DNA from: Phoronis australis | Lineage: Eukaryota > Phoronida > Phoronidae | Length of the DNA: 64,000 bases | NCBI GenBank assembly: GCA_002633005.1 | Contig: NMRA01000138.1 | Location: forward strand, 1 to 64,000 | Reading direction: 5' to 3' | In this document: positions 61,721 through 64,000 of the stretch, in pieces | Layout: every line of letters begins with the position of its first letter | Numbering within the stretch: the stretch's first letter is position 1 | Made by a program: the position numbers and the translations under genes | The notes under the pieces: model-generated | What the model saw: the letters and a program-made list of their open reading frames with translations, nothing else | Told to the model about the DNA's origin: nothing | The model's database searches: none

Positions 61721-64000
61721 ACAGGACCTAACTATTGTCCAACGTACATTCCTACCTGTATATCAGTTTATTATTATTATGTTATTTGCAAACAGATTGA
61801 GAATGCCTGAGTGTATAAAACTTCCAAAATTGCTGTTTTTTGTTGATGATAGCTGTACAGTGATCAGGATTCGATCTTTATAATTATTTTCTAACATCAT
61901 CCTACGACCATGTACAATAATCTTCCGACTTACTGCCCAGGTTTTGCGTAACGTCCATCTGCGAAATTTACACTTTTATGTGCCCGAGGATTTCCTTAAA
62001 AGCACCTATTTTTCTGTGAATGCTAGCCTTTTTCAAATGTCTCAAAATGTATGAAACATTCTCACCCTTGATTCATGAACACGGGGCTTCTGTGGCACCT
62101 TGTTTTATATTGGGAAAGGAATTGCCTGTAGTCTCCTGTGTTCCATTTCACTCTTACATGGCAGTTAGATGTGTCTACACACACTGACGGGTTTGGTTCA
62201 TACCTACTTAAAAATTTTACTTTTAAGTCCTATCTTGAATGGTAACACCTGTAGATTTGGTTCCTACAGTATGTTATCAATTACCAAATGTAATGAACTG
62301 TTACTGAAAGCGTATTGGCTTGGTTTTGTCTATGTCACCGCATGAATCACATTTTAATTGAAACAGCTGCGACTAACACCCTCACGCAGTGGTGTTCTAT
62401 TCAGACCCCTATTCAATACAACTGTTTTCGCCTTTTTTGTTTATGCTGGGATCTCGCAGTGACGCAATATGGCATGAGAAGACAATTTCACCTATTATTT
62501 GATGGGTCTACATTTGAGTGATTAAAGGCTTTGCTAGGAGTACCTGGTTAACCCAATAGGCCTAAAATAAGAAAATTCTGCTCCGTTTAACGGCTACCCC
62601 TGGTTTTTCAATTACCTCGTATAAACACCCTCGCCTCTAATTCGGGTGAGTACAGTAGTCAGCTCTTCAGTTGATGATTACAGAAGTGTAGGCCTACTAT
62701 AATGTGTGTACATGTAACATTGTGTGGATGTCTTACTCGGGTGACCACTTTTTCACAATACAAAAAGAAATAATTGATTTTCAAGAGTTTAAAGTTGACG
62801 ATATTTTTCATTTTCACACAATTTTCTAATTGTCAATCCAAAAAGTGGGGGTTTGACACACTGTCTCAAAAAACAATTGCAGCATCTTCAACAAATTTGG
62901 AAAGCAAAAATAAATTTTTGCGTTAAACAAGTTACGTGACCACTGATGGGCATCGTTTCCTCACTGTAGGTATCAAGGATTTGAAAACCATTGTACCTTA
63001 ATGTTAATAGATATTAAGAGAGATTAAGAAATATGACCATTATAGCAATGAAGGTAAACACTATGTTTAAGCAAGAGTTGTGTAGAGAACCCATTCTGAT
63101 GATTAACTCACCTAGTTGTCTATTTTTTAACTATGAAATCTATTAAAACCAATTTCTTAAGAAATTGTCTTTATTTGTATAAAACGCAACTATAATTATA
63201 TCTTAATCAATTTTCTATTCCACATAAACCTACTATCTATTGAACAATATAGTAGACTCTTTGATTTAATAAATACACAAGCACAGTTTGAGCAAAGACA
63301 TTATGTAACAAGGCGTAATAATCACCATCGTACTACAATATACAAAGCCCACACTCACATATAAAGAACAAGAACGTCTAGAATACGAGGATGCCGCTTT
63401 TAAGCAAAGCTTTTATTCAATGGACATTAACCCTACAATATGTTGCTTCAAAATGTCCATAATCACACTGACCATGCAGTTGAACGGCTAGTTTGGTTAT
63501 AGCTAACACTGGTTACAACCAACGTTTTAGAAACGTCGTTGAACGGTTTGTTGCAATGGGGCTCAACTGCGTTGTTTGAATGCTAAAAACCCAAAAATTT
63601 AACAACATTGAACCGTAACAATAGGATATACAGTTAAACATGTACAAGTTGCATTTTTGCTTAACTCGGACAAAGTTCAGCAGTGTTGTTCTATTTCAAG
63701 CCCTTCAGATAAGTTTTATTTCATTACACTTGGTTGATCGTTGTCCAGTAAGGTCCAACTACTTCAAATTTTAATGTAATAGTTTCACAACAATGGGATG
63801 AACATCAGATATTCACAAAAGTTACAGAATGTAGAGCACAACTCCCCAACCATGACGAGGCCGACAAACTGAAAATATTTTTATTTTACTACCTTACATG
63901 ACACACAATTTTAGATTTGAAATGCAAATAAACAAAGCAATTAAAAATGGGTTTCAAAATAAGTTAAATGCCGACTGTTTTTGTTTAGTCATGTTTCGCC
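61721..64000. other. Intergenic sequence with nothing recognisable
   Basis: AT-rich DNA. I see no exon with splice sites, tRNA, or match to the repeat families described in this window. Confidence 0.6.

Overview
The window looks like nuclear DNA of an invertebrate animal. Coding sequence is split into short exons (27 to 261 bp) with GT...AG introns, introns run to several kb, the DNA is AT-rich, and interspersed repeats are abundant. I cannot name the species. The intron density and gene set would suit a lophotrochozoan, a hemichordate or another slowly evolving marine animal, but that is inference.

Four protein-coding genes can be assembled by hand with consistent splice phases. (1) 174-1301, plus strand: the last two exons of a ZC3H14/Nab2-type CCCH zinc-finger poly(A)-binding protein. 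(2) 6504-23650, plus: eleven in-frame exons (454 codons plus stop) of a classical calpain, from the catalytic-His region to the C-terminal penta-EF-hand. The exons that should carry the catalytic Cys were not found. (3) 43272-28565, minus: twenty exons of SART1/Snu66, a U4/U6.U5 tri-snRNP splicing factor. They give 800 residues with my splice choices. (4) 43876-59896, plus: seven exons (224 residues) of a Rab GTPase with Rab5/21/22-like motifs and an unusual CFLC end. SART1 and the Rab gene are head to head, with 603 bp between start codons.

Repeats by region: 3.95-5.44 kb, a decayed reverse copy of the main family; 5.79-6.36 kb, two 24-bp arrays around a near-perfect 92-bp palindrome; 8.0-11.5, 12.9-14.8, 16.2-16.6, 25.8-27.1 and 52.8-54.6 kb, the main family, made of ~150-bp subunits that each carry a CTCF-like motif; 18.2 kb, a 23-bp minisatellite; 18.8 and 22.6-23.3 kb, reverse-oriented non-LTR retrotransposon RNase H remains; 14.9, 47.0 and 58.5 kb, tRNA-derived SINEs; 42.4-43.0 kb, a foldback element.

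Three tandem duplications take in coding exon edges: a calpain 5' splice site (20.7 kb), SART1 exon 6 (38.5-39.6 kb) and the SART1 C-terminal coding end (28.5-28.75 kb). I see no obviously new multi-gene system. The most unusual signals are the CTCF-like motif arrays and these exon-edge duplications. All identifications are by eye from translated motifs, without database searches.
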